The notes under the pieces were generated by a model. The model was given only the letters and a program-made list of their open reading frames with translations. It searched no databases and was not told the origin of the DNA. 64,000 nt of DNA from Chelydra serpentina (lineage: Eukaryota > Chordata > Testudines > Chelydridae), in NCBI GenBank assembly GCA_037349315.1, contig JBAIAC010000004.1, forward strand, positions 39,125,001 through 39,189,000, in the 5' to 3' direction. Positions 44,501 to 55,259 of the stretch are shown here, one piece after another. Made by a program: the position numbers and the translations under genes. Every line of letters starts with the position of its first letter. Position 1 is the first letter of the stretch.

Positions 44501-46225
44501 AAGTTGAGAGACCTTAAAGGGGCTATAAAAAAAGAGGCAAGTGCTCAGAATTTTTTGTATTGGGTCCTTTTTAGGGGGTCACAATCACTATGCCTTGACA
44601 ATGTGGAGCCACTTTTCTTTTTTATTAACTCTTTTGTTGAAAATATTACAAAATATTCTTGCTCTTTCCTCTGGCTCCACATACCCATCTCCTCCGCACA
44701 ATTTCAAGCATGCTTTTATCTCTCCTATCTTAAAAAGAACCCTCCTTTGACTCCACTTGTGCCAGTGCCCTTTCTCCCTTCCATCTCTAAGCTCATTGAC
44801 TGCGCTGTTTACAATCACTGTCTGGAGATCCCTTGATGCTCTCCATTCTGGTTTCTGCCCCTTGCAAGCTACTGAAACTTGCTCTCTAATGATTTCTACC
44901 TAGGCAAATCTGAGACTCAGTGCTCCCGTCTGCAGCCATCTTCGACACAGTCGTCTGTGCACTACTTGGTCTTCCTTGACTTCCATGACTATCCTCTCCT
45001 GGTTCTCGTCCTGCCTTTTTAAATCACTCTTTCAGCATATCCTTTTGAGGATTTTCGTCATCTGCCTATCTCCACTTCCAACTTTGGGATGGGGAGAGAG
45101 GGTTCTTTTGGGATCTGCCCTTGGTCCTCTTCTCTTCTTCCTATACACCTTATCTCTAGGTAATCTCATCTACAAATACAAATTCAACTACCATTTCTGT
45201 ACTGATATGTAAATCTTTCTCTACTCCAGACCCGTCTCTCTTTTTTCCCCCCAACTAAAATCTGTGTCTCTCTGACATCTACTTGTGAATGTCTAGTTGT
45301 CGGCTCAAGCTCAGTGTGGCTAATGCAGAGCCCTTAATCTCCCCCCAAGCCCTCTCCAATACTTCCTTTCTTGATCATTTTGTACAACACCACTATCCTT
45401 CCTGCAGCTCAGGCCCATGAGCTCAGTGACATCTTTGACTTGAACCTCTTTCAAGATTCTCACATCCTGGTTATATCTAAATCTTTCAGTATTTTCTGCA
45501 TAACATCTCTAAGATATGGCCTTTCTTATTCATCCACCTAGCTAAAACTCTTATGCAGGCTCTCATCACTTTACATCTTGATTGCTGCAACATCTTTATC
45601 TCTGGCCTTGACAAATGCAGTCTTGCCTGGCTCATATCCATTTGGAATGCAGCTGCATGTATTGTTTTCTTAGCCCATGACTTTGATCATGTCACCCCTC
45701 TGTTTGCATCCCTCTACTGGTTCCTCTTTCTCTACCTAATCAGAAATAAACTGCTTGTCTTCATTTGCATGGCCAATCCCCACCCTGTCTGTCATCATCT
45801 CATTCGCTATCGAGATGTCCACTCCTGCCTCTCCTCGGGCCATGATAGCAATCTCCGTTGCCCACTTATTATATTTTCAAACAAATGTCTTCTTGCTTTC
45901 TCCTAGGAGAGGCTCCCTGCAGACATCTGTAAAGCTATTTCATTATCTTCCTTTAAAATTCTCCTTTGCTATGATGCCTACAGAAAACTTAACAATAATG
46001 AGGCTGCTGGGCTGAGATAGTTAGTTGCCTGTCATGCTGACCAATACTGTCTCATTGTTTCTTTGTAGTCTCCTGTTTTATACCCATCTCTTGTCTTAGA
46101 TTGTAGGCTTCTGGGGAAGGGACTTTATTTTTTTATTTTTTGGGGGTGGGTTCTGTGTTTGTACACAGTGGAATCCTAGTCAATGACTATGGCTTCAAAG
46201 GGCTACAATGATAATTTGAAAGAAA
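44500..46225 (+). mobile_element. L2/Rex1-like non-LTR retrotransposon, decayed
   Basis: Plus-strand pieces follow RT order. FKHAFISPILKRTLL at about 44700 corresponds to the 'K..ISPLLKKP' RT block 0. ISKLIDCAVYNHCLE is at about 44790, and GSALGPLLFFLYTLSLGNLI (motif B region) at about 45110, where YADD is replaced by CTDM. LITLHLDCCNIFISGLDK is at about 45560, with FDHVTPLFASLYWF shortly after. The 3' end has 'agattgtaggcttctgggga' and 'tgtgtttgtacacagtggaa'. The last blocks are characteristic of L2/Rex1-type LINEs. Several frames and stops show long inactivity. It is the source-type for the tails at 28.3 and 30.1 kb. Confidence 0.72.
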
Positions 46226-46504
46226 AAAAAGTAATGTATTGGTAAAGAACCACTATCAGTTAGATCTGTTTTTGGTGGTGCTGGGGAATAGGCCTAGTTT
46301 TCTGTAAAACATTCTGTTTAATCATTGATCTCAGGTTAAATATTTTAACTTTTAACTGAAAAGTTAGGATATTAATGTGTGTCCGCTTTATGCTCAGACT
46401 AATACTCTAGTTAGTAGTGACATGTATCATTTCATATCAGGTGGATTGGCTTTTATGTAGACCTCACCATAAATGCAAGACTTTATTTAGGTTAAAAGCA
46501 TGGG

Positions 46505-46640
46505 CGGTTCTTTGAGTGCTTGCTCATGTCCATTCCATATTAGGTGTGTGTGCTCGCCACATGTACTGGTGCCAGAAGTTTTTCCCTTAGCAGTATCCAT
46601 AAGGGACTGGCTCTGGTGCCCTCTGGAGTGGTGCCTGCAT
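46505..46640 (+). repeat. DIRS left inverted terminal repeat
   Basis: 'gcttgctcatgtccattcca', 'gtgtgtgctcgccacatgta' and 'gtttttcccttagcagtatc' align with the inverse of 55230-55100. The match continues to 'ctctggtgccctctggagtg'. Confidence 0.8.
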
Positions 46641-47270
46641 AACACAGTATAAGGGGGCGCCGCCAGCACCCCCCCATCTTCAGTTCCTTCTTGCCACCAG
46701 TGACGGTGCTGGAACTTCTACTGCTTTGGCTAGCTTTTGCTTAGTTCAGTGTGTCTCATGAATGTTTCTTGTAAAATAGTTATGTATAGTTTAGTATTTA
46801 CCCTTAGTATTAGTTCTAGTTAGTTGGTCCCGGACGGGACTCAGCCTAGGGACGGGGCATGCCCCAGTTCTCAGGCTTTAAACTATGTGATCATTGTAAG
46901 CGGCCCATGCCCATCAGCGGCCTGCACAATAGCTGTTTAAGGTGTCTAGGAGGACAGATCACTGCTCTATAGCCAAAATGCTTCTGAAATAAATGTAGTC
47001 AAACTTTACTAATTCTGGGTCACTGAGAATGAAAATGATGCTTAAAATTGTTGATTGGCTCTAGTTTTCAAGACATGCTTTTGGTCAGTATATACGACCC
47101 TTGACGTGGGAATGGCGGAGGATAAGTGAGTTATAAAGGGAAGGGATCTCAATTTAAACCAGAAATGACTAAAATACATCTTTGACCGGATCTATGAATA
47201 AATCTATGACTGGGTTTGGACAGTACTTGCTTTTTAGGCAAAATAATGAATAATGCAATCTGAAGCTGGT

Positions 47271-47341
47271 ATTGCGTCATACATGATATGAATTGCATCA
47301 TGTTATTCCTAGAAGTCATGGATGATGCAATCATAATGAAG
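47271..47341 (+). promoter_or_regulatory. Three C/EBP-ATF-like composite sites
   Basis: TTGCGTCA (47272-47279), TTGCATCA (47293-47300) and the inverse TGATGCAA (47333-47340) lie 130-200 bp before the transposon gene's ATG. These match the C/EBP-ATF response element type (TGATGnAAn). They may be promoter elements or subterminal transposase-binding repeats. Confidence 0.4.
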
Positions 47342-47468
47342 CTTACATCACTCTGCTGAACAAATTGCCCTATATCAGCTCTAGAAATCATACAGTGTCG
47401 TGCTCTCTTATTTGTCAGTGTTTGATTTTGCAAAGGGGGACATTTCTGTTTAGCCAAAGTGAGCAGAG

Positions 47469-49123
47469 ATGCCTCGTTCTTGTGTGAACAGTGCAGATAA
47501 CTTCTGCTATGTTTGTGGTGAAGTGACTTTTGCATCACAAAAGTGCAGTATAACCACTATGGTTAAGAAAGCCTATCACCTTTCTTTTGGCTGCAAAATT
47601 GGAGATCAGGACAAGAGGTGGGCCCCACACATATGCTGCAACACTTGTGCAACAAATCTTCGCCTGTGGTTGAACAGGAAAAGGAAATTTATGCCTTTTG
47701 CAGTGCCAATGATTTGGAGAGAGCCAACAGATCATACCAGCAATTGTTACTTCTGCATGGTGCCTCCAGTTGGGAAAGGTGTGTCAAAGAAGAAAAAGTG
47801 GACTGTGCATTATCCAAACATTCCATCAGCTCTACGCCCAGTACCCCACGGAGAAGGACTGCCGGTTCCTGATGCACCAGAATCATTCTCACTTCTGGTT
47901 CTGAACCGTCAATGTCACAGGACCCACATTTTCTCCCATCCTCCTCCTCTGAACCACACCTCATAACACAAGGTGAACTGAGTGACCTTGTCAGGGATTT
48001 GGAACTACCCAAGAGTAAGGCAGAGCTTTTGGGCTCCGGACTACAGCAGTGGAATCTCCTGGCAGGTGATGTTAGGGTTTCCATGTTCCGTGACCGTCAA
48101 AAGGATCTTGTCCCATTCTTCTTCATGGAAGGTGATCTTGTAGCCTGCAACAACACCGATGGTGTGATGGCAGCCCTCAACATCGTTCACGATCCAGATG
48201 AGTGGAGACTGTTCATTGATTCATCGAAGACGAGTCTTAAAGCTGTTTTACTGCATAATGGCAATGTTTTGCCATCAGTTTCAGTTGGTCATGCAGTCCA
48301 TATGAAGGAAACCTATGACAACATGAAACAACTTTTGAGGTGCATAAACTATGACCAACATCAGTGGCAGCTTTGTGGCGATTTGAAGGTTCTCTTGCTT
48401 GGTCTGCAGACTGGATACACAGAGTACTGCTGTTGTCTCTGCGAATGGGATAGTCGTGCAAGAGATTCCCACTACATCAAGAAAGATTGGCCACTCCGAC
48501 CGTCATTGGAGCCTGGGAGGAAAAGTGTTCAGCATCCACCACTTGTTGAATCAAGGAAGGTTTTGTTACCACCCTTACACATCAAGCTGGGTCTAATGAA
48601 GAACTTTGTCAAGCCCATTGACAAAACACAAGCAGCTTTGAAATACCTCCGTGGAAAATTTCCAAGGTTAAGTGAAGCTAAGATAAAGGAAGGTGTCTTT
48701 GTTGGTCCTGAGATTCGTGAACTTCTTCGAGATGATGCATTTGACCATGCACTGCGTGGCAAGGAAAAAAAGGCATGGAAAGCTTTCCAGTTAGTGGCAA
48801 TAAATTTTCTCGGAAACAAGAAGGCAGACAACTACAGGTTGTTGGTGGAAAACCTCCTTAAGGCATACAAAAGCCTTGGTTGCAACATGGCACTAAAGAT
48901 GCATTTTTTGCACTCTCATCTAGGTTTTTTTCCGCCGAACTGCGGAGCAGTGAGCGACGAGCAAGGCGAGCGATTTCACCAGGACATTGCAACAATGGAG
49001 AAACGCTATCAGGGCAAATGGAGCCCATCAATGCTTGCAGACTATTGCTAGACAGTGACAAGAGATGCTCCATTTAATGAATACAAGAGACAAGCCAAGA
49101 AGTGCCGAGTAGACACTGAATAG
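47469..49123 (+). pseudogene. Transposase-like protein of unassigned family, one frameshift and one nonsense codon
   Basis: ATG 47469 opens a frame to 47966. From about 47895-47915 the protein continues in another frame to TAG 49049 (expected Trp after LADYC), after which 23 more codons run to TAG 49121. The N-terminus is Cys-rich: CYVCGEVTF, ICCNTC, CYFCMVPP, a likely zinc-binding module. An acidic Ser-rich linker follows, then LITQGELSDLVRDLELPKSK. The core contains EWRLFIDSSKTSLK (Asp codon 48218), CGDLKV (Asp codon 48380) with YCCCLCEWDSR 16 residues on, and AVSDEQGERFHQD (Glu codons 48959 and 48968). Two Asp near strands, a CXXC insert and a late Glu would fit a DDE nuclease. I recall similar uncharacterised proteins from invertebrate proteomes, unverified. 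Confidence 0.7.
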
Positions 49124-49165
49124 GACTAAACTATGGACATAATAGATTTTTGCCTTTTGTTTCAT

Positions 49166-49171
49166 AATAAA
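49166..49171 (+). terminator. Polyadenylation signal of the unclassified transposon gene
   Basis: AATAAA lies 43 bp after the terminal stop codon (49123), followed by T-rich sequence. The close placement supports a compact transposon gene. Confidence 0.6.
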
Positions 49172-51884
49172 TTTTATTTATATAACCCCTTTGCTGATTT
49201 TTAAAGTGTTACATAAACAGGACAGGTGAAATAGTATCATGTAAAGCAACCATAAACACATGAAAAGACCTAGGTTTACAATGTATGATTAAAACTCTAC
49301 TATCTACACAATATACATAGACATAAAATGTAAAAACTTAAATATCTTAGAAACAGTAGCCAATCAGTTGTTTTAATTGTCATATTTGAATTCAGCACAT
49401 CAAAATACATACTAAATAGCACATTTTATCTCTGAAGCAGACAACTTCTCAAAAATTGTAGACCAGTGTAAGCGACAAGTGTCACATCTGTAAGTTGTTC
49501 AAACTCAGAACGAAAAAGGAGAGAGACATCCATCTCAGGGCACTCCTGATGGAGTCGGCGCTGACCCCGGCACTGAAGCAGAGGTCCTACTCAGCCCTGA
49601 GCACTGCAGCGTCGGTACGGAGTGCTGCTGGTGCTGTCTACAAGCCGGCACCGATCCCCGGCCAAGAAGCCCAAAAGGTCCGCAAGGGGGATAGCTCCCA
49701 CTTCACGTAAGGGAAAGGAGAGGGTCGAAGGAGAGCCATGACCTGCACGGGGCGGCTCAATACCTCCGTCAGGGAGTCAGGCACCAGCGTATGTCGAGCG
49801 GTCGAGCCCCTCCTGTACTATGCCTGCTACACCAGACAGTGACGAGGGCCTCTGTCAACTCAAAGTCCTGTCGATACCTGAGGCCCTCCAGGCAGCGCAG
49901 GAGATCCTGATGCTATGGGTGCCACCCACATTGGCTCCTGTGGTACCCAAGCCCAGGGTTAAACCCACCTGAGCCATCATGTCTCGGACTTTGGGAGGCA
50001 GGCTCAAAGAAGCCCTCTTCAGTCTCCGGACTTGGGCACCGACAGCAGGATTCGAGGTGCGGCTCACCGGTAACCTAGCGCAGACCTGCGGAAGCACGCA
50101 CCTCCCGGCATGAGCGTTGAGACAGACCTATCGTGTCTCCAGTGCCTCGGCACCAGTCCTGCGACTGATCGGCGGAATGGGGTCACCAGTCACCCGCCCG
50201 CTGGTGCCTGTCGCTGAGATGCGAATCCCCTCAACTGGGAAGATTCTACCAACGACCGGCTTGCTCCGACTCCCGGTCCCACTCTATATCCCTGTACAGG
50301 TCAAGCAGCGTGAGGTTTATATCGCTAGTCTACTGACGCAGATACGTCAAAGATCCCTTGGGTCCCACGGGAGGAACTCCTCCTGATCGCACAAGTCGGC
50401 TTCAAGGCACCGTGGGGAGGAGGGCCACTGGGCCAGCCAGTCATGGTCACTCCACAGCATCTGCTCATGACTCTGGTGCTGATTAGGAGTCCCTGGTAGC
50501 AGGACAGGCCTCGGTACCAGTGGTACCGTCAACCTCATTGGCACCGCAACCGACCCCATGGCCTCCGGGCCAATGGCTGGCAGCTTGATACCCCTGAAAT
50601 CTATGGGGGTTCACCCAGCCTTCCAGGCTGCCCGATCAGTGGCGGGGGCCTCAGGCCATCGGCCGCAGCATCCTGCCCTCCTCCAGAGGTGGAGGCCCCA
50701 CAGGGAAAGACCGCCCCCCCCCCCACCCTGCAGGCCCAGAACGTAGGGGAGCAGCCAGTTGGACCACTGGGGATGTGGTGGATCCCTCAGCGCTGGCTTC
50801 GTCCTCATCATTACCAGACTAAGTGATTTACTGGTCCCCCTCACCCAGTTCCGCAAGATGACACCAAGGCTCATCAGGAGCTTTTGAAGAGGGTCGTCTC
50901 TAACCCGGGGCTCCAGGCAGAGGAACTTAAGGAGCCGTCGGACTCACTGTTCTATGTACTTTGCTCCATGGCACCCGTGAGAGTGGCTTTACCCCTACAT
51001 GAGAGGGTATTGAAAATAATTAATGCCCTATGGCAAACCCCCTCCTCCCTGCCACCCATCTCAAAAAGGGCTGAGCGCAAATATTTTGTGCCAGTTAAAG
51101 GCCATGAGTATCTCTATACTCACCCAGCCCCAAACTCCCTTGTAGTTGAAGCCGGTAACCAGAGAGAGAGGCATGGTCAACCCAGTGCTATGCCCAAGAA
51201 TAAAGACTTGAAGAGACTAGATCCGTTTGGGCGAATAATTTGTCTTCCAGCCTTCAGTTGAGAGTGGCTGGTCAGCCACCCAAACCCTCCTTGGCTACTA
51301 TGACTACAATATGTGGCAGTCTATGGCCAAGTTCGAGTTCTCGTTGCCTGAAGGGTCCAGGAAGGAATTCTGGGCGATCCTCGAAGAGGGGACAGCTGCA
51401 GTGAGAGTGGCCCTCCAAGCAGTCTCGGACGCAGCAGACTCTGCGGCTTGCACAATGGCCTGGTCATCTCCATGCGAAGGGCGGCCTGGCTGCTCCTCTT
51501 GGATCTGTCAACGGAGGCTCAACAATTGATGCAGGACCTCCCCTTTGACGGCCAGGCCCAGTTTGCAGAGCAGACGGACAGTAAACTGCATGGCCTAAAG
51601 GACTCCCGCACAACTCTGAAAACTCAGGGCTGTATGTTACCGGTCCAGCCTGTAAGTGGTTCAAACTGCAGCAATCTCAGGGCCAAAAGAATCAATCCTG
51701 CCAGGAGCTCCCTCCCATAAGAAGAGTAGGGGCTACACATGATGCCCGAGCCACTCACCTCCACCCTCTTCCTAGTTGGGCTCAACCCGCAATAAGCAGG
51801 GGGACAAGCGAATGTTTTTGAGGGTGCGCTTGAGGGCAACCTAGAAAACTATATCCCAGATCTGTTTGTCCTGCTGTTCTCCAA

Positions 51885-53680
51885 TTGCCTTTCTTTTTTC
51901 CTCCACGCATGGACCACCATAACTTCAGACAGCTGGGTCCTCAGTACTGTGGTAGAATGTTATACCCTACAGTTTATTTCTACCCCCCTGACCCTCCTTC
52001 CCTCTTTAGGGACCATTCTCACGAGAGTCTCCTCATGCAGGAGATAAAGGGATTACCACAATTGGGTGCAGTGCAAGAAGTTCCTCTCGAGTACAGGAAC
52101 AAGGGGTTCTATTCACGGTACTTCTGAATCCCAAAGGCAGTCTGCGGCCCATCCTGGACCTGAGGGATCTCAAATATCTAAAGAAGCTAAAGTTCCACAT
52201 GGTCTCCATGGCTTCTATCATCTACTCCTTGGATCTGGGAGACTGGTATACTGCCCTTGACTTGAAGGATGCATACGTCCATATAGCATCTGTGACCTTA
52301 AAAGATCGCTTTCTCTGGATTATGGTGGGTCCCCACCACTACCAGTTTGCGATCCTCCCATTCGGTCTGGCGACAGCACCCAGAGTGTTTGCCAAGTGCA
52401 CGTCAGTGGTGGCTCCTTACCCCAGGCATCGGGGTATCCAGATCTACCGTACCTCAACGACTGGATAGTCAAGGGCAACTCCCGGTCTCAGGTCCAAGAG
52501 GATGTCGTGGTGTTGCAAGCCCACGTTCTACTCCCTGGGCCTACTGGTGAATGACACAAAGTCGATGTGAGTTCCGGTGCAAAGGATAGAGTTGATTGGA
52601 GCGGTGCTCGACTTGACCTGCGCCAGAGCGTTCCTGCTGCTAGAAAGGTTCCAGACGTTGACAGACCTTATCGCTGAAGCCTCCGCATTCCCCCTGACTA
52701 TGGCCAGGATCTGTGTGCACCTGCTGGGTCACATGGCAGCATGCACATACTTTGTCCGCCATGCCAGGCTCTGGATGCAGCCCCTGCAGCAGTGGCTGGT
52801 GGGGATCTATTCCTAGTCCCGAGATCACCTGGACAAGGTCGTTACCATTCCCCCGACGGTACTTGCCTCGCTGTGATAGTGGACCGATTGCACAACGGTC
52901 CTAGAGGGGGTTCCCGTTCAACACCCCCAACACTCCATCAAGTTATTATCGGATGCCTCGGATTTCTGGCATGCACTCTGCGACCTCCAGATCCAGGGTA
53001 TGTGGTCCCCGGAGGAGATGACATTACACATAAATGTCAAAGAACTCAGGGCGGTCGCTTGGCATGCATTCCTACCTCACCTGTCGGGTAAGGTGGTGAG
53101 AGTCCTGACGGACAACACAGCCTCTGTTCTACATCAGCAGGCAAGGGGGAGCACGTTTGTTGACTCTCTGCCAAGAGGCACTCTGTCTCTGGGACTTCCA
53201 CATCAGCCACGAAATCCATCTGGAAGCTATTCACCTCCCTGGCATCAAGAACACGCTAGTGGATCATCTCAGCAGGGACTTTTCTCACCACGAGTGGTCG
53301 CTCCACCCGGAGGTAGCCTGCATGATCTTCCAGAGGGTGGGAGCTCCCTATGTGGACCTGTTCGTCACCAGGCTAAACAGGAAATGGCAACGGTTTTGTT
53401 CACAAGGCCTGGGGAAGGACTCCCTCTCCGATGCATTCCTCCTGTCATCCTGATGTAGGTGTTCCCTCCGATTCCTCTCATCAGCAGGGTCCTAGCAAAG
53501 ATCAAGAGAGACAAAGCCAGGTTATCATGATTGCCCTGACGTGGCCTCGCCACCACTAGTTCAGAATGCTCATGAACCTGGCAGCAGCCCCTCCCTGACC
53601 CCTGGCCAACCGACCGGACCTGCTGTCACAGGACCATGGTTGGATCTTACACCCCAACCGTGTCCCTCCACCTCTTGGCG
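51885..53680 (+). pseudogene. DIRS reverse transcriptase-RNase H with methyltransferase-like tail
   Basis: RT blocks run from about 52010: PKGSLRPILDLRDLKYLKK, then YTALDLKDAYVHIA (first catalytic Asp), YQFAILPFGLATAPRVFAK, and PYLNDW at 52447-52464. In the last, the first Asp of the usual LDD is Asn (AAC, 52456-52458), probably a G-to-A change. RNase H blocks are INVKELRAVAWHAFLP and VLTDNTAS (about 53030-53130), then IHLPGIKNTLVDHLSRDF in a shifted frame (53157-53453). YVDLFVTRLNRKWQRF and a proline-rich stretch follow, in the place of the DIRS N6-adenine methyltransferase-like domain. Frameshifts occur near 52140, 52460 and 53150. The element is dead. Confidence 0.85.
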
Positions 53681-53699
53681 TGGATGCTGCGTGCTTGAA

Positions 53700-54906
53700 C
53701 CCAGAGGAGCGGACCTGCTCAGATGAGGTCCAACAGGTACTCCTGGGAAGCAGGAAGCTCTCAACCAGACTGACTTATCTGGCCAAGTGGGTGAGGTTTT
53801 CCCACTGGGCTTCCGAGCGTGGCATTTAGCCTTTACGGAAGAGCATGAGGGCGATCTTAGACTGCCTGCTTCATCTGAGGAACCAGGGCCTGGCACACTC
53901 TTCTATTAGAAACAACGAGGAGTCTGGTGGCACCTTAAAGGCTAACAGATTTATTTGGGCATAAGCTTTCATGGGTAAAAACCCCACTTCTTCAGGAGTG
54001 AAAATTACAGATAGAGGCATGAATATATATTGGCACATGAAGAGAAGGGGGAGTTACCTTACAAGTGGAGAACCAATGTTGAAGGCCAACTCAATCTCGC
54101 GGCCATCTCCGCTTTTCACCCACTGATCCAAGGCCAGACGGTGTTTTTTCATGACATGAAAGTCAGATTCTTGAGGCCTCGAGAGACTCTTCCCGCAGGT
54201 ATGGACCCTTGTCCCACAGTGGGATCTTAACTTGGTCCTCTCCAGGCTCATGGGCCCGCCCTTTGAGCCACTGGGCTCCTGCTCCCTTTCCCCTAATATG
54301 TCATGGAAGGTCTCTTTCTTGGCGGCGGTGACATCGGCGAGGCGAGTCTCTGAGATTGAAGCCTTGACCTCAGAACTGCCATACACGGTATTCTACAAAG
54401 ACAAAGTCAAGCTGAGGCCGCACCCGGTGTTCCTGCTGAAGGTGGTGTCTACCTTCCATATGAACCAGGACATCATCTTTCCACTGTTCTGTCCTAAGCC
54501 ACACAAAACCAGTGAGGAGAGGTGGCTGCATGCCCTGGATGTCCGAAGGGCCTTGGCTTTTTACCTAGAATGTACCAAGCCTTTCCGTAAGTCGACTCAG
54601 CTCTTCATCGCCACAGCGGATAGGTTGAAGGGCCTTCCGCTGTCCTCACAGAGGATTTCCAACTGGATCACCTCTTGCATATTGACCTGTTATGATCTGG
54701 CGGTGGTCCTGCTGCTGCCGATGGCCCACTCGACTACAGCTCAGACATCCTCGGTGGCCTTCCTGGCACACATCCTTATCCAGGACATTTCTAGAGCCAC
54801 AACATGGTCCTCTGTCCACACGTTCACGGCACATTATGCCATCAATCAGCAGGCCAGAGACAACGCTGGGTTCGGCAGTGCTGTGTTACGATTTACACGT
54901 CCATGA
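53700..54906 (+). pseudogene. DIRS tyrosine recombinase, interrupted
   Basis: The N-terminal core-binding part (STRLTYLAKWVRFSHWASER, about 53765-53830) ends at an in-frame TAG at 53827. After the inserted repeat (about 53908-54096), LAAISAFHPLIQGQ resumes and the frame 54232-54906 is open for 224 codons. It carries SARRVSEIEAL (catalytic Arg I region). The HxxR block is MAHSTTAQ, where the expected Arg is Thr (54736-54738). TWSSVHTFTAHYAI includes the nucleophilic Tyr. Such recombinases integrate circular DIRS DNA without a target duplication. Loss of the second Arg and the insertion make it inactive. Confidence 0.85.
53908..54096 (+). repeat. Short interspersed repeat inserted in the recombinase
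   Basis: 'aacaacgaggagtctggtgg', 'gcaccttaaaggctaacaga' and 'tttgggcataagctttcatg' match the repeat at 11953-12077. The copy continues further ('acatgaagagaagggggagt', 'ttacaagtggagaaccaatg'). It separates AHSSI from LAAISAFHP of the recombinase, so it entered after the DIRS insertion. Confidence 0.75.
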
Positions 54907-54940
54907 ACTCCTACCCGCCTCCAGGGGCGCTGCTTAGGAT

Positions 54941-55258
54941 TCACCTAATATGGAACGCACATGAGCAAGCATTTGAAGAAGAAAATACAGTTATCTTTTC
55001 CGTATCTGGTGTTCTTAGAGATGTGTTGCTCATGTCCATTCCATAACCTGCCCTCCTTCCCCACTGTTAAAGTTTCCAGCAAGATATAACTGAGGGTGGG
55101 TGCCACTCCAGAGGGTGCCAGAGCTGGTCCCCTACGGATACTGCTAAGGGAAAAACTTCCGTCACTGGTGCATGTGGTGAGCACACACACTTAATATGGA
55201 ATGGTCATGAGCAACACATCTCGAAGAACACCAGTTACGGAAAAGGTAACTTTTTTCT
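54941..55258 (-). repeat. DIRS internal complementary region and right inverted terminal repeat
   Basis: Bases 54945-55045 themselves form an inverted pair: TAATATGGAACGCACATGAGCAAGCA and, opposite, TGTTGCTCATGTCCATTCCATA. They combine copies of both element ends, as in the internal complementary region of DIRS. The terminal repeat proper follows (55090-55258), ending in AAGAACACCAGTTACGG. Confidence 0.7.
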
Positions 55259-55259
55259 G

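Larger units (their letters stand above)
46960..49468 (+). mobile_element. Unclassified DNA transposon inserted in DIRS gag
   Basis: The termini read CACTGCTCTATAGCC (46960) and, inverted from 49468, CACTGGTCTACAATT. A weaker inverted match continues to about 130 bp, best seen in TTGATTGGCTCTAGTTTTC (about 47058) against the inverse CTGATTGGCTACTGTTTCT (about 49345-49363). The body holds a 150-250-bp leader, a single intronless gene (47469-49123) and a polyadenylation signal. The target duplication could not be fixed, and edges are uncertain by a few bases. The termini, single gene and clean interruption of gag point to a cut-and-paste element. I cannot name its superfamily. Confidence 0.65.
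46859..51730 (+). pseudogene. DIRS gag-like ORF, split by a transposon
   Basis: The start is ATG 46859. The first piece encodes KLCDHCKRPMPISG, then SCLRCLGG. After the inserted transposon (about 46960-49468) it resumes with VSDKCHICKLFKLRTKKE and ESALTP. The paired CX2C and CHIC motifs look like a zinc-binding Gag module. Later blocks, in several frames, include RAERKYFVPVKGHEYLYTHP, SLVVEAGNQRERHGQP (50884-51261) and a helical C-terminus at 51311-51720. Removing about 2507 bp (46961-49467) would leave the zinc module in one frame, consistent with a clean insertion. Stop codons and indels after 49700 disable it. Confidence 0.75.
46505..55258 (+). mobile_element. DIRS-type tyrosine-recombinase retrotransposon, interrupted
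   Basis: The element is bounded by inverted (not direct) terminal repeats: the left arm at 46505-46640 and its inverse at about 55090-55258. Both carry CTCATGTCCATTCCATA-like and TTTTTCCCTTAGCAGTATCC words. Coding order is gag, then RT-RNase H with a methyltransferase-like tail, then tyrosine recombinase, as in vertebrate DIRS elements. An internal complementary region precedes the right terminal repeat (54941-55045). Two foreign insertions split it: a 2.5-kb DNA transposon in gag (about 46960-49468) and a short repeat in the recombinase (about 53908-54096). Without them it is about 6.1 kb, the usual size. Stops and frameshifts disable all ORFs. Confidence 0.9.

Noticed and set aside
49495..50880. 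Separate host genes in 49.5-50.9 kb
   Set aside because: The pieces match the order of a decayed DIRS gag region. Frames are broken and lie inside the element boundaries.
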